DNA of 64,000 bases from Epiperipatus broadwayi (GCA_028023455.1 JAQFVV010000072.1:4174501-4238500), one strand, 5' to 3'; shown: positions 22,150 to 34,760, numbered from the stretch's first letter. The notes: a model not told the origin generated them from the sequence alone. Made by a program: numbers and translations.

Positions 22150-23300
22150 AGTTTTAGCACTGCCTTCTCTTTAATTATATTCTTTTGTAATCGCTTTCCA
22201 CCTTATTTGTGAGATTATTTTGAGAACCATTTTTGTGAAAGTTTGTTAAGATTAATGATGATTTTCACATAATATTTGTGTAATAATTATTAAAAAATAA
22301 AAATATACATCGTTACACTGAAAATAATCCCAGTGCATTACACTGCTATATGTTTCATTTTTAACTTCTAGCACGGTGTTAATAAAGAAAACCATAGTGT
22401 TCTGATTACTTCTCCTAATGAAAATGATGGTTAATATGTCATTTCCATCATTGTGTTAAAATAATTTGAGATATTCTAAATATTATTAAGCAATTTTAAT
22501 ATTTTAAAGCAGAATTTGATAGATTTTTCAGACATCAATATTTATTCTTTTGCATGGAATACAAATTTTAATTAAAAAAGATTTTGTTCATTTTCTGAAA
22601 TCACTCTGCTCAATCAACTGTTCAATAATGACATCTTTTACTGTCATTATCATCAATAGTACTTAGTCCCATGGACAAGTCCAAAGAGTATACACATCAT
22701 CAATTCATTCATTTTTCCACTTCATTCCCTTCAATTCCATATAACTCTTCCCTTCTCTTATATCATTCAATAATGTTGATCTTTTCCATTATATGTTCTT
22801 GTTTACTACCATATGACTCACTTTTTCAATATTGCAAAATTCAAATGGGATTCTTTATAACTTTTTTTTTGTTTGTTTTTGTTTTAATTACGATATAGAA
22901 TAATAATTTAATACTAAAATCAAAAGTTGAACGCTTATAAGAAGTCTTACCCATAAAGTCTTACGTGAAGGGAACAATTAAATTTGTCGCAGGACTGGAT
23001 AATTTCAAATTTACTTTTGTTGCATTCTATGATATGGCAATTAATGTTTTCATTTATTTCCTAATTAACTAACGAGAAACAAAAATTTTTTTGCCATATT
23101 CCAATTAAATAAAAATTAAATTATCCTTCTGTCATTTACTATTTTGAAAAAAGCAATAAACTCAAAACCTAAAGGTATGGAGGCTCATACATCAAGTCTT
23201 TCCTGAGTAAAGACATGATAATTATCTTTTTAATTACACTAATAAATCTTTAAATTTATTTTTGGTATAGTTTATTATTAAAATTCATCACTACCTTTTT
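22150..23300. repeat. Dispersed repeat R6, copy 1
   Basis: Diverged similarity to 33915-34760 over long blocks: TTGTTAAGATT, TAATTTGAGATATTCTAAA, TTTTAATATTTTAAAGCA, ATTTGATMGATTTWTC, AATTAAAAAAGATTT and CATCTTTT. No coding capacity is seen; the short frame near 22671 has no motif. A third copy is split at 56535-56646 and 59151-59300. It may be an old DNA element or the 3' part of a retroelement. Confidence 0.55.
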
Positions 23301-25149
23301 TGTTTTCTTGGTAACAATATTACTAAATAAATAAAAATTAAAGGGGTAAATTGTATTTTATTTAAAATACACGTTTTTCCCATGTATTTTGAAGCAATAA
23401 TTATTGTACATGATCAAAGTCCGTCTCCCTAACTATATAATGAATAAAACTTTAATTTTCTTCTTCATGATATGAATCTCGCCATTTTACTCTTATGAGA
23501 AATAATGTTTTTCAATATTCTATTATATTTTTAAAAACTGAAAAATGGTAAACATTGTCCTTTTTGAAACACTGAATACAAGTTTCATGATGATTTTGGC
23601 TAATTTTCACATATAAAGTTTTTCTATAAGTATGTATATGTACACATAAAAACTTGCAACAACAATCTGTAATCTCTTATCTGTTATTCACATGTCAAAC
23701 ATGCAGAAAAGACAATATAGTATACTTTATCTTTCTCATAAACATAATGGGAAAATGGTATGTAATGTATTTATACAATGTCATATAATAAAAAATTTCA
23801 CTCCCATCACAATGATATATGACTATAAGTTTTATAGTGTTTCCCATTTATCTACAAAAAATAAAATTATTTAATATATATACATAGGTAAAAAATTAAA
23901 AGTTTGTCAGCAGTTTGAGAAAATAATTGACCATATATATTTAAATGAGAATGTGTATACTCAATAATTGCAACATCAAAATGTAATGGGTTCACATTAA
24001 GTACAACAAAAGACTGTAGTCATGGTGAGTGAAATGAGATTAGTACTCTCCAAAAGCATTTAGGTCCAATGTATTTTTGGTTATCCCAGCATGTCCTCCA
24101 GGGGACTGCATGACCTCAGGTTTAGTGATATGCTAATGGAATATGTTTGAAATGATTTCAAACAGCAAAATAACTAAATTTGATAATTAGGATGGTGATA
24201 ATCGCCAAATTCAGTTTTCAATAGACTCAATCTGGAATGATATTTCTTTGTACTAGAAACTTGACTGTTTGTTTGTGTGGTTTAAAGATTTATTTGTAAC
24301 AGTAATAAATCTAGTTTACATTTTATTTCTAGATAGTAGATATAAATCAGGAATAAGAAAAGCTTTAAATTCAGTCATTTTTTGCACAATTCAATGTGAT
24401 TTTTTTATCTTACTATAACAAAATGGAAATACTAAGTTTATATTTATTTTTGAAATGAATATTTTTATTCCAAGTATATATTTTTTGAACCATTAAAAAT
24501 CTACATGAGACAAAATATTTTTTCCCCCCTTTTAATGTTTATGCAAACTCGAGTGGGGTTTTTGCCTCAATATAATTTTAATATTTTTGATACTTTTAAA
24601 TAAAGTGTATTATGTCTATTAATTTTTTAAATGTTTTATACTTAAAATAATTTCATTTTATTGCAAATACTATGAAGTTTACAATTTAGAATAACAAATA
24701 ATGAAATGTTGATAGGTCAATGAAAAATATAATACCATGCCTTACATACTATTACAATATTAATAATAAATAATCACTGGTGAAATGAATGCAAAGTTAG
24801 CACTTAAAATTGTGAAATTTCAAATAAAAAATTGTTAATGCAAATAAAAATTTAACAAAAGTTTATCCAGATTAAATAAACTTCAGATTTTTGAGAACTA
24901 ATATTCCAAAACAATTTTTAAATAATGTCCAAAAAATGAAAAACTAAAAAAAAAAACCAAAAAGCAATATTTCATTAATTTATAAAAGTGAAAATTCTGA
25001 AAAATTTCAAGTCTTTATTGGCATTTATTTAGAAATCAAATAAGACATTGTTTACTTATTTATTTTTTTAAAAATGATTCTTCTTGTTCGTATAATTTTA
25101 AATTTGAAGACAATGGCAAAATAATATGGCTAATGTCAATCATATATTT
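23301..25149. other. Intergenic, no feature recognised
   Basis: AT-rich. The moderately GC-richer block at 24010-24160 has no motif that I recognise. Confidence 0.5.
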
Positions 25150-26600
25150 AAATTATATACTCATTTTCTAAAATCAGTTTGACACATTTAACAAAAAGAT
25201 GTGTTTCTGGTTTAAGATGACATAGAATGCATATATCTTCTATTTCTTTGTAATTTCTTTTTGCATTAAGAAAATAGAAAGTGGCCAGAGTTTCCATGTT
25301 GACTTTTTAAAAAAAATCAAAATATTTTGATTCCAGGGACCAGAATTCAAATTTTCTACTTGTTTATTGTTTAAGTGTAAAAATGGTTTCTTTTTCTGAC
25401 TGAGGAGAAACATGAAGTTAAAAAGTATATAAATTTGTGTTTGAGTGAGCAGAACGTAATGTTTACAGTGTTTAAAAGTAACTCTAAGAGTCTTTTCCAT
25501 TATCTTTTATGGGAGGTGTGTCTGTGGAAATAATTTTTAATGCACATACTAAATCTGGATAAGTTAGTGCACAGGCTGTTTTCTGGATTCTAAATATTTC
25601 CAAGTGATGTAATCCAAATCCATTCTTTAATAGGATTGCTGTAGCTTTTTAATTAAAATTGCAACCATCTGTAAAAGCTGTTAATCAGATTTGTAAAAGT
25701 TTTGGTAAACGTTATGACTGGGATGTAATGAACAATTCTTATCATCAGTAGCATATTGAACAATGTAATTTTTGCATATATAGATAAACTTTTGAAATTG
25801 ATTACATTATATTCACAACTTTTTTTAAGACTTTTTTGAATTTGCCATCACGTCACTGAGTGATTGAGGTGGAAAGGAAAATATAAGAAATTGAAGAGCC
25901 TCTGAAATGTTCTGTGAGAAATTTGCCATGAATTAAATTTGTCTAGTTTTATTTCAAGTTTGAAATTGTTTATATTCTGCAATCATTTTTTGAAGTGGGA
26001 TTTGTTGTTTTTTTGCTTGTTAAAACTACTAAAACATCGTCCATGTAAGTGATGCATGACATGCTTTTGTTTGGAGCTGATATGTATATCCCAAATGTTT
26101 TAATAAGCAGGTTAGTATAAAACATGTACAGAAGTGAACTTTTTGGGGGACTCTTGTGGAATGGAGCTATACAGAATGGGAGGCCAGATTTTTTTACATT
26201 TTGGTTGATATGAATTTCCCTGACATTAATGCTATTAATGAAAACATCCAATAACTATTTGATATCTTTCAATCAGGAATTTATACATGCATTAGGGCAA
26301 GCACTTTTACTACATGCACTATAATGCACAAGATGCATGTTCATTTTCAACCATAATCCAGGGAGATACCTTGGTGCCCTCACAAACAAATTAAAAACAA
26401 TCCAACTAAGAGATCACAAAATAATAGAACAAAACACCTATTCAAATATCTGTTTCATAATGTTTGCAAGCACGCTTACAGCATGATCCACTGCCTCATA
26501 GAACTAAAAAACATCAGCAAATCCAATATTAATGTAAATAACTACTTTGCAAAAATGAACAAAAAGGGCATTGTGAAAGAGTATAAATTGTACATTTTCC
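25150..26600 (-). pseudogene. LINE-D reverse transcriptase with YMDD motif
   Basis: Read on the minus strand from about 26550: ADVF-FYEAVDHAVSVL (the DFxKAFDxVxH motif of RT), then an open frame 26251-25970 with GLPFCIAPFHKSPPKSSLLY (a decayed RQGCPLSPLLY) and CITYMDDVLVVL (residues 66-77, the RT active-site YxDD). Downstream pieces give ISKVYLYMQKLHC, NGFGLHHLEIFRI and a C-terminal knuckle YAFYVILNQKHIF/CILCHLKPETHLFVKC depending on frame. The order palm, thumb, knuckle fits a LINE of the LINE-C kind, though in the opposite orientation. Stops and frame changes abound; the 5' half is missing. Confidence 0.6.
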
Positions 26601-27055
26601 GATGCTGTTATTGTAAATAACTCCAATGCTATTTGTAATAAGTAAACTACATAATTTTAGAAAAGTAAATAAAGTTTCTTTAAACCTTAATTTTTTGGAA
26701 CCAATCACGTATAAAGAACAAAGATATTTTATAAACGTAATTACATTTATATATAATTAGTAATGAATTTTGAATTCAAACAGTAATTATAACATCATTA
26801 TGATTATTATATTAGTTTTCATTCCTTTATTTTTTTTATCTTATTTATTTATAGCCTTACAAACATTTCAATAATTATTGGTATGGCAATTATTTCTAAA
26901 GTCATTGAAAAACATCATATTAATTATAAATTGTTGTTAATGACAAACTAAAAATTTGTTTTATGTTCCTATAGAAGTAATCGGAAAAAAAAACAGGTTT
27001 AGCTAATATTGCAATCCTTAAAAAATTATCACATTTTAATAAACCACTAAAACTT
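26601..27055. other. Intergenic, no feature recognised
   Basis: AT-rich; nothing supported. Confidence 0.5.
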
Positions 27056-27260
27056 CACGTGATCATCATTTCCTATGCTTATGCAAGCTGTTAAAATAGT
27101 AGGCATAATGCTCTCAGATCCAAGGCTCCTCACTGATGAAAGCCACAATCTAGAAACTAGTATGGGGACATTGGATGAATAGACTAGATACGGATTTTAT
27201 ATGCAAATTTCTTTGCATCGATTGATTACTCAGGCTTTCCCTAGGTGACACTACTATATG
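27056..27260 (+). repeat. Dispersed repeat R5, copy 1
   Basis: Contains CTCACTGATGAAAGCCACAA followed by TCTAGAAACTAGTATGGGGA. The same block recurs at 51160-51215 (+), 50780-50830 (-) and 43455-43500 (-). The CTGATGA-hairpin-GAAA order resembles a hammerhead ribozyme core, but stem III and the cleavage site are not evident. Confidence 0.45.
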
Positions 27261-27814
27261 TAGAATTTACTGCTGCTCTAATAAAGTGTTTATCATCGTC
27301 ACTCCTCAGATTAAATTGTAAGGTTTAATGCTGTTTCGTTAGGAATAGCATTTAAAAAAGAAGTCAGTCTTGAATTATTTAATGTTTCTTCATACTTCAT
27401 AAATGTAATTAGTTTTTCACATAAAAATTTTAAGTTCCTTGAGATTTGTTTGATATTTTTAGACTCATTGGAAAACATAAAAAGAAAAAACTTCAGAGTT
27501 AAAAATGAGTTTGCAATAACAAAGCCAAAGTAAATCCGATTAACAATAGCCAAAACGACTTAAACTTTATTAATCCCAATAAATCAAAACAATTGCCAGT
27601 GCAATTATCACCAATATATTTTTAAATCTGCTGAAATAATATTTAAAATAATAATAATATAGAAACATATAATGATGTAGGTCGTATATAACACATTAAT
27701 TACAATTAAAATTAAGTGTTTAGTCATACAAAAGTTGATGTAAATATACAATTGATATAAAAAAAATCAGATTTAAATTAAATTATTTTAATTTTTTACA
27801 GTTATTACGTGTAT
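27261..27814. other. Intergenic, no feature recognised
   Basis: AT-rich; chance frames only. Confidence 0.5.
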
Positions 27815-28100
27815 AAAATTGTTTTGTATTGTTTAATTTGTTCCGATCAAATACTTATACATGTTGATGGATTATAATCTGAAGATGACTGTCGGATGCC
27901 GAAATACAATTATTTTTGAAAATATAAAATAATAAAATGTTGTGTTTACATACTTAGAATAAAATTGTTTTGTATTGTTTAATTTGTTCCGATCAAATAC
28001 TTATACATGTTGATGGATTATAATCTGAAGATGACTGTTGGATGGCCGAAATTCAATTATTTTTGAAAATATAAAATAATGTTGTGTTTATATACCTAGA
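27815..28100. repeat. Tandem duplication, unit 146 bp
   Basis: Unit one starts at 27815 and unit two at 27961. They share AAAATTGTTTTGTATTGTTT, GTTCCGATCAAATAC, ATGTTGATGGATTATAAT and CTGAAGATGACTG, with about ten differences and one deletion. Each holds CTGAAGA and a downstream GAAA (27879-27904 and 28025-28051), reminiscent of the hammerhead core found in tandem retroelements. The bases between do not form a convincing stem. Confidence 0.8.
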
Positions 28101-28860
28101 ATACATAGAAAACTGTATTATTATTGTTTAATTTAACTATACAAAACAAATCCGATTGAAGCAAGTTAATTTAACAGATGAAATGAAGTTTCTTAGAATT
28201 GTATTACATTACGATAACACTCATAATAAAACATACACATAACATATAAAATGCTTAGTTCTAAACGATTTGGAATAATGAAAGGGATCCATTTTCATAT
28301 AGATAATATGCACCTTTTCTAGATAATGTGAACAATTCACTGATATGGAATACTTTTCAAATTTATATATTTCTTTTTTTAAAAAATTCTAATCATTTCT
28401 CAACAAACATCACTATAAATTTCAAAACAGTAATTCTTAAAAATATTTTTCTATTTGATCAGAATTCTGTCATAAAGTGATGGAAAAAATAAATCAATAT
28501 CTAAACTTTATGTCTAAAAGCAACATCATTACCATAATATTATTTCTTTTCTTTTTTTTAAAAAAAAAACAAAACAAATCATTTCAAGAAAAAATGTAAT
28601 AGAAACATTTCTTTAAAATCAATTGTACGTTTTTTTTATTGAAGAATTCAAAATTCAATACTTATTTTTGTAATAACTCTCAAATATTTTACAGAATTTC
28701 AAAATCTAAGAAATACTTTTTCCTAGCAATTGTCAATATATTTTTAAGTAACCTAAAAATTTCTGTATTAATTCAAAAGAAGTGGATTAAAAAATAATTC
28801 TATTGTGTTTAAAATATGCTTAGCAGCATTAAAATACATCTGAAAAGAACACATGAGATT
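28101..28860. other. Intergenic, no feature recognised
   Basis: AT-rich; nothing supported. Confidence 0.5.
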
Positions 28861-28870
28861 ACTGCCTTTC

Positions 28871-29301
28871 TTAACACAGAATATATGTATATACTTTTCC
28901 TGGTAATCTCGGATTGTAGATTATCAAGATCTCCAGTCTAAAATAGCTTAACAGATTTACATTTTTATAAGAAACCAAATGTACTACTCTTACATCTTTC
29001 ATCTTCACCTCACCATTCTTTTTTACCTTTACTGTTGTCACTTGGGTACATGAAATTCTAAATAGCAGACCAAAGAGCATGATAAATATTCTTTGATTCC
29101 TCTTGGAGGCCTTAAAGGAACCGAGCATGGAAAATTCCAAATGTCCATTCCATATGCTCTTATTGTTGCCACTGTTAATACTATGTGATTATTCATATAG
29201 TATATGAACATGGTGGGCTGTTCAACAACACGCATTAGCCAGTGTGCAGAGTTTTTTGGTTTTTTACCTCTGAATTTAAGATCAGTAAACATCATGGTCA
29301 T
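28871..29301 (-). pseudogene. Unrecognised coding remnant, two overlapping frames
   Basis: Minus-strand frames 29301-29038 (87 codons) and 29140-28871 (89 codons) overlap in different frames. The nucleotide overlap encodes the W-N-F-P-C-S-V-P segment in one frame and a basic, hydrophobic segment in the other. A single frame change could join them into one protein of about 140 residues. The base composition is less AT-biased than the surroundings, which argues for coding origin. The W-x-NNHIVLTVATI stretch and KVKKNGEVKMKDV recall the region before the YNxxMGGVD motif of piggyBac transposases, but that motif is not visible, so I do not assign it. Confidence 0.25.
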
Positions 29302-29452
29302 GACCCTTATTCCCAGAAGACTGTAAAGTCACCAGCCAAGGCAGTGGTTGGTGGCCGAAGGTGTAGGGTGCTAAGAATCCCCTGATTGCGGGCTCTGGCT
29401 GCCATTTAATTATGACTTTACTTAGGTACTTTCAAATGCAGATCATTTTCAA

Positions 29453-30110
29453 GTGAATGAAAATTGCAAAAATTGGAGGAATGGTCTTATATTAAATGGA
29501 ACATTATTGGACTTTGTGGAGTTAGAAAAAAAGGTGAAGACCCACTGTTTAAAAAGTGGACAGATACTCTATTACAAAGGCACAAATATTGGAAGTGTAA
29601 GTAGAATAATATTTATTATAAATAAAAAGTGGAAGAACAACATTGTGGAGATTGATGGTATATCAGATAGAATGGCAAGATTCGTTATTCAACTTAATAG
29701 CAGATACCAAATGCACATAATTCAGGTTTATGCCCCAACAAGTTCTCATAGTGATGAAGTAGTAGAAGATTTTTATATGGATGTACAAAAGGCTTTTGAT
29801 CAGATCAAACAGCATTTTAAAATTGTTATGGGAGACTTTAATGCTAGAATTGGTAAACAATTGAAAGATGAAAGTGCTGTAGGTAAATTTGGTTGTGGTA
29901 ATAGAAATGAGAGAGGACATAGACTTGTGGAGTTTGCAGAAAAAGAAACACTTTATATTATGAATTCTTTTTTGAGAAAAATGTTAAGAGGAAATAGACA
30001 TGGAAACATCCAAATGAAGGTACAGCAGAACTGGATTATATTTTAACTAACAGAAAATACATATTTCAAGATTTTAATGTTCTTACACAGAAAGTGATCA
30101 TGGATTAGTC
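29453..30110 (+). pseudogene. RTE apurinic-type endonuclease domain
   Basis: The open frame 29453-30046 holds GSVSRIIFI (48-55), a QVYAPTS block (91-97), GDFNARIG (127-134) and GCGNRNERG (147-155). These are canonical for the exonuclease-endonuclease-phosphatase fold of LINE endonucleases, including the GDFN metal-site motif. A shift near 30000 moves to a frame reading WKHPNEGTAELDYILTNRKY, and then SDHGLV near 30092 supplies the catalytic Asp-His pair. All catalytic motifs are therefore recognisable although the frame is broken. The likely N-terminal Glu motif upstream is lost or too changed to see. Function in the parent element: nicking target DNA to prime reverse transcription. Confidence 0.85.
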
Positions 30111-30150
30111 AGATGTAAGACACATTAATGCAAAACCAGAGAGACAAAAA

Positions 30151-30759
30151 TTGTTAAGAAAAACAATATTCACAGTTGATATTCCTAATCTTCAGAAACA
30201 TTCTAATAAATTTAAATTAGAACTTGCAAATCACTTTCAAATATTAGCAGATTTTGAACATGATTCAGATTTGAATGAAATTAATAGGAAAATGATTGAT
30301 ACCCTTTTAAAAATTGCAACAAAGATAGCTGATAAAAAAAAGCAGCAATTGGCCAATAAAATTGCTACTGAGATTAGAGAATTTATGAAGCAAAGAAGGA
30401 ATATGAAAATATATAAAAGTGATGCATTAAGAATAATTGAATATCTCAAATTTTGTAAAATGATGTGTAAAAAAGTTGATAATGATATAAGAAAGTATAA
30501 ATGTGAACTAGCAAGGAAAGCTATAGAAGAGAATAAAAGTCTCAAGAGGGTAAAACAACATTTTAATATTGCTAGAAAATATATATCTGCAATAAGAAAA
30601 AAATATGAAACTATTAATAAAAAGAGACGTGACATCATGAAATGGATAGAAGAGTTCTATCAAGAATTATATAGTAATAAAGAACAAATATCTCCTACAA
30701 CTATTATATTTTCTGAGTTGACCAAGATTTTAAATGAAGAATTTGAGATAAGCAATTAA
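30151..30759 (+). pseudogene. RTE linker between endonuclease and RT
   Basis: 202 codons rich in Lys, Ile and Glu, containing FEHDSDLNEIN, an ATKIADKKKQQ segment and IMKWIEEFYQELYS (residues about 163-176). The last is the usual (I)xxRWxEYFxxLY(x) landmark just before the RT fingers in RTE proteins. The frame ends at a stop shortly before RT motif 1, and the next frame starts five bases on. Confidence 0.75.
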
Positions 30760-30763
30760 ATTT

Positions 30764-31516
30764 ATGAAGAAAAGAAATTCTCCAAATAGTGATGAAATTT
30801 GGCAATTATATACCAAATGTCTACATGATAAAGATGTATTAGATGATTGGAAGAATGCAATATTAACATTAATATTTTTAAAAGGTGATAAAGAGGATAG
30901 AATGTACAGATCTATCAGCCTTTTATCAGTTTTATACAACATTTTTATCAAGATAATTACAACTCGTCTACAGAGAACATTAGATTTCAACCAATCAAGA
31001 GAAGAAGCTGTATTTAAAAGTGGTTTTAGTACAGTAGATCATATTTTCTCAAGTTATAGAAAGAACCAATGAATATGAGTTGCCATTATGGTTTGGATTC
31101 GTAGATTATGAAATAGGCATTTGATTCTATAAGCATTTCTTCAATAATTAAAGCATTGGTTCATCAAAGTATAAACCCAGGATATTGTCATATTCGGAAG
31201 AATATTTATAAAAATGCAACAGCAACAACTAGATTACATACATAATGATACTAGGAGGGTAAGATTAAAAAAGTGTAAGTCAGGGTGACTCATATTTCCA
31301 AAACTTTTTACAGCAGTGCTGCAAAAAGTATTTTGTGGATTAAAATGGAAATCTAAAGCAATAAAAGTAAATGGAGATTATTTAAGTCATTTGGATTTTG
31401 CAAATGATGTAGATGTGTTTGCAAATAATACTTCAGAGCTTCAGGAAATAAAAGAATTATCAGATGAATGTAAGAAAGTAGGACTAAAGATAAATATTAA
31501 AAAGATTAATACTTAA
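30764..31516 (+). pseudogene. RTE reverse transcriptase domain, broken
   Basis: The first piece (30764-31072) reads NSPNSDEIW, then DWKNAILTLIFLKGDKED (W-x(n)-IPKKGD motif) and RSISLLSVLYNIFIKIITTR (YRPISLLxxxYK), then FKSGFSTVDHI. A decayed gap at 31073-31315 covers the palm motif A region (GFVDYEIGI, from FVDYEKAF). The second piece (31316-31516) reads LKWKSKAIKVNGDYLSHLDF followed by ANDVDVF, in which the active-site FADD is FAND, a loss of the first catalytic Asp pair member. GLKINIKK follows. The copy is inactive by both frame and active-site change. Confidence 0.85.
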
Positions 31517-31619
31517 TGGAGTTTCCCAAAAGATGAAAATAAAGATCGATAATGATGAGTTAGAAGAAGTTAACAACTAAAAATATCTTGATCAGATTAT
31601 TACTACAGATGGAAAGATA

Positions 31620-32051
31620 ATGGATGAAATTAATTATAAAATTATTCTTGGTTGGAATGTTTTTTGTAGAAATAACATAATATTAAAAGAAAATATGCCT
31701 GCATGTTTGAAAAGAAAAGTTTTTAATAAAAGTGTTTTACCAGTTCTTACTTATGAAACTGAGACTTGGACATTTAATAGAAGAGAAATACAAAGACTTC
31801 AGACCACTCAAAGAAATATAGAGAGATGCATGTTAGGAGTAACAAGAAGAGATCGAGAATGCAATACATGGGTAAGTGAACAAACAGGTGTTACTGATAT
31901 CATTGAAAGAATTAAAAGAATAAAGTGGAGTTGGGTTGGACATACTGCTAGAAAAGATGATAAAAGATGGACAATTGAAATCTTAAACTGGATTCCAAAA
32001 GATTGTAAAAGACCCAGAAAGAGACCACATGAGAGATGGATGGATGGATGA
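31620..32051 (+). pseudogene. RTE C-terminal domain
   Basis: 143 codons with LPVLTYETETWTF (residues about 40-52), RCMLGVTRRDRE, EQTGVTDIIERIKR, WSWVGHTARKDDKRW and NWIPKDCKRPRKRPHERWMD. It aligns end to end with copy C and has no internal stop, but is separated from RT by frame changes at 31516-31620. The WxGHxARxxDxRWTxxxLxWxP signature is typical of RTE and related LINEs. Confidence 0.85.
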
Positions 32052-32172
32052 AGTAAAAAAGTGTGTAGGAGTTATGTGGAAAAACTAGGCTAGAAATCAG
32101 AAAAGATGGATAGAACTTGGAGACCATCCAGCAATGGATTTGTTAATGGTTGATGATGATGATGATGATGCC

Positions 32173-33914
32173 TACTTTGGAATAAAAAAAAAATTAAAAA
32201 GTACTAATGCTTATTAAAAAATTTTGAAGTGTATCCAGCAGCTTAAGATATATGATGAATTTGATTCTACATTTGTTACATACTATTATCTTAAATATAT
32301 GTAACATAAAATAAATTATATAACTACATCTTTACAAACAGTAATAATCATCAGCAATATTAAAATAATAAATATAAAAGTCGAAGTCATAGAAAATAAT
32401 AAGACCAAATAACAATATTAAAAAGACAAAAAAAGCAATTTAAAAAAAATAAAAAAATAATTCTTAGAAGAAATAATAAATAGTTTAACACAACTGAGAG
32501 TGGTTTGTTATTCCTAAAATAAAAGTATACTGCTGAGGGATTGGTTTTTTTCATGTAGCGAGACACATGATTACGGAGCTGCCACCTCTTTAAATTTTAG
32601 ACTAATATCCCCTTATTTTTCTTTAACTGCTAAGATAAGAATACAGAAAGAGTTCATCTAAAGATGTCAGATCATCTCTTAACGTATCATTTCATAGATA
32701 CAAATTAATTTCTGGTGCATAAAGTGAAATTACAATCTATCCTGAAATGGTTCACCTCCAACTATTCTGTAACCTGCTCATAAAGAAAGGATGATTTCAT
32801 TTTATACTTTCAATACAGCATGTTCAGCTATGTATTGAAAATTTAAAATAAAATCAACTTTTCTTTACAAGTGCATAAAATGTTTAATGGTTTTTAACAG
32901 TTTATAAACATAGCACTATATAAAATAAATTTCATTTAATTGTTTTTTGTAGATTCGATGGCAAAAAGTGAAAATTAATATATATATATATAGGTTGATA
33001 TTAATTCTAACAAAATTAATTAGATACTGTATCACTCAAAAAATTGTAAAACAAAGATAGAGATGGCTTTCAAGTGAGGAGGAGGAAATGGGTAGGGTTT
33101 CAAATGATAGGGAAGGCTTCCTATTGGTTACAATGTAGCCATCATTTTCACACTATCTTTGCTTTTGTTTAAAGACTGGAAAATGAAATTTATAAAATTT
33201 ACATATAATGTGCTCATTTTTTTAATTGTCTTTGTAAAATTAAATAAAATATTTATTTCTTGGTGAGTGTATAATGTTTAGGTACAGACTTTATTTGAAT
33301 AATTTTGCTTTTTAACAGAAATAAATCATGTGCAAATGATTTAATGTAAAACAAAAAATGTAATACAGAAACAGTTTTACCAAAATCATAAATGAAATTT
33401 TTTTATTGCAATAATAAATTGAATTTTTAAATTTCAAATATAATTTTAACTACTTGATTGTATTTGTTGTTCAAGCATACATTATTAATTTAAATTTGTT
33501 TGATTATTATTGTCTATTTATTGAAAAAATTTGCTTTGCTTCAAGAGCTAAAATTAAATCCTTTGTTCTAGTTATTGTTTCAGTTTATTCCTCTTATTTG
33601 CATATTTGCAAAGTTAATGTATTAAATTTAACTTAGCTTTCATTTTTAAAAGCTAACACTCTAATGAATAAATTGTATAAATAATTTGTGATTAAATGTT
33701 TACTCTCTTAGCACCATAACATTGTTTTAAATTGCAAGACAGAAGACTTAACTTTCATTCATATTATGAAAGCCTTTAATCAGAGAAATCCAGAAAAAAA
33801 TGCTATAATATTTTTTTAAAAATTGTATTTATACAGCCAACTATTAAGAGATTTTGCTATTTTTTTTTTAATTCAGAAATTTGTGTAGTTTTAAAATACT
33901 GATGCTTTAATGGA
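32173..33914. other. Intergenic, no feature recognised
   Basis: AT-rich, with an AT microsatellite near 32980. The frame at 33454 has no motif. Confidence 0.55.
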
Positions 33915-34760
33915 CTGATATTTCTTTGTAATCAATATCCACACTAATTGCACGGTTATTTCTAGAAAATTTTTGGAATAAGTAAAAATGTTATTTTTAT
34001 GCAAAGTTTTTTAAGATTCGTAATTACTTTTACACAATAATTGTATAATAATTTGTAAAAATCAAAAGTATATATTATTACCCTACCTTTTTATGGATAT
34101 ATATTTTATAGTAAAAATAGAAGATAATAATTTCTATTATAAAGTTAAAGAAAATTATGGCATTCTGATCAGCCCACTTTATGAAAATTATGGCTAATAT
34201 ATTATTGTACCAATATTGTCTTAGAATAATTTGAGATATTCTAAAAGTAAAAAGTTATTTTTAATATTTTAAAGCATAATTTGATCGATTTATCAAAGAT
34301 CAATATTTTTTATTCACACTTTATCAATTAAAAAAGATTTCATTCAGTTTCTAAATCAAGCTACTCTTCCCAGCATTCCATGATGAAAGCATCTTTTGTT
34401 GTGTTTAAGATCCCATTTTTTTCAATATTTGCATAGTTCAAATATGAATTTTTAGAATTCTACCATAAATCAAGTTCAATTTAATGAATGAAATACTAAA
34501 ATCATAAGTTGAAAGCCTACATAATGTTTCAATCTGCCGCAGTGCTGAAGAGCAAAAAAAGAATTAAACTGTTCAGCAATAAAGTAAAAATCCATACAAA
34601 AACCGTTTTAAAAAATAAATAATTAAATAAATAGAATAGTCTTCCTCAAATTTATATTATATAAAAAATCCAAGCCTTTCTGAGGACAGAAAAGAAAGTT
34701 GCTGACTCTAATATATAACAAATTTTTATTTCAACTTTAAAATATAGTGATAATTTAGTT
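33915..34760. repeat. Dispersed repeat R6, copy 2
   Basis: Aligns with 22150-23300 in the same orientation and supplies the uninterrupted sequence (GCAAAGTTTTTTAAGATTCG at 34000-34019) that shows the third copy was split by an insertion at TTAA. Confidence 0.55.

Larger units (their letters stand above)
29305..32172 (+). mobile_element. RTE-clade LINE, nearly full-length but decayed (copy D)
   Basis: About 2.9 kb in the order expected of RTE: AP-type endonuclease, linker, RT, C-terminal domain, then GGATTTGTTAATGG and a TTGATGATGATGATGATG tail ending at 32171. The GC-richer leader at 29305-29430 has no match elsewhere in the window and may be the 5' untranslated region. At least five stops or frame changes break the single reading frame of roughly 950 residues. 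It provides the reference for fragments A, B, C and E. Confidence 0.85.

Noticed and set aside
22671-22898. 75-codon frame as a small membrane protein
   Set aside because: Lies in repeat R6, is not conserved in the second copy, and has a composition expected of AT-rich DNA.
30237-30638. Minus-strand 133-codon hydrophobic frame (membrane protein look)
   Set aside because: Antisense shadow of the Lys/Ile-rich RTE linker; antisense of AAA/ATA codons gives Phe and Tyr runs.
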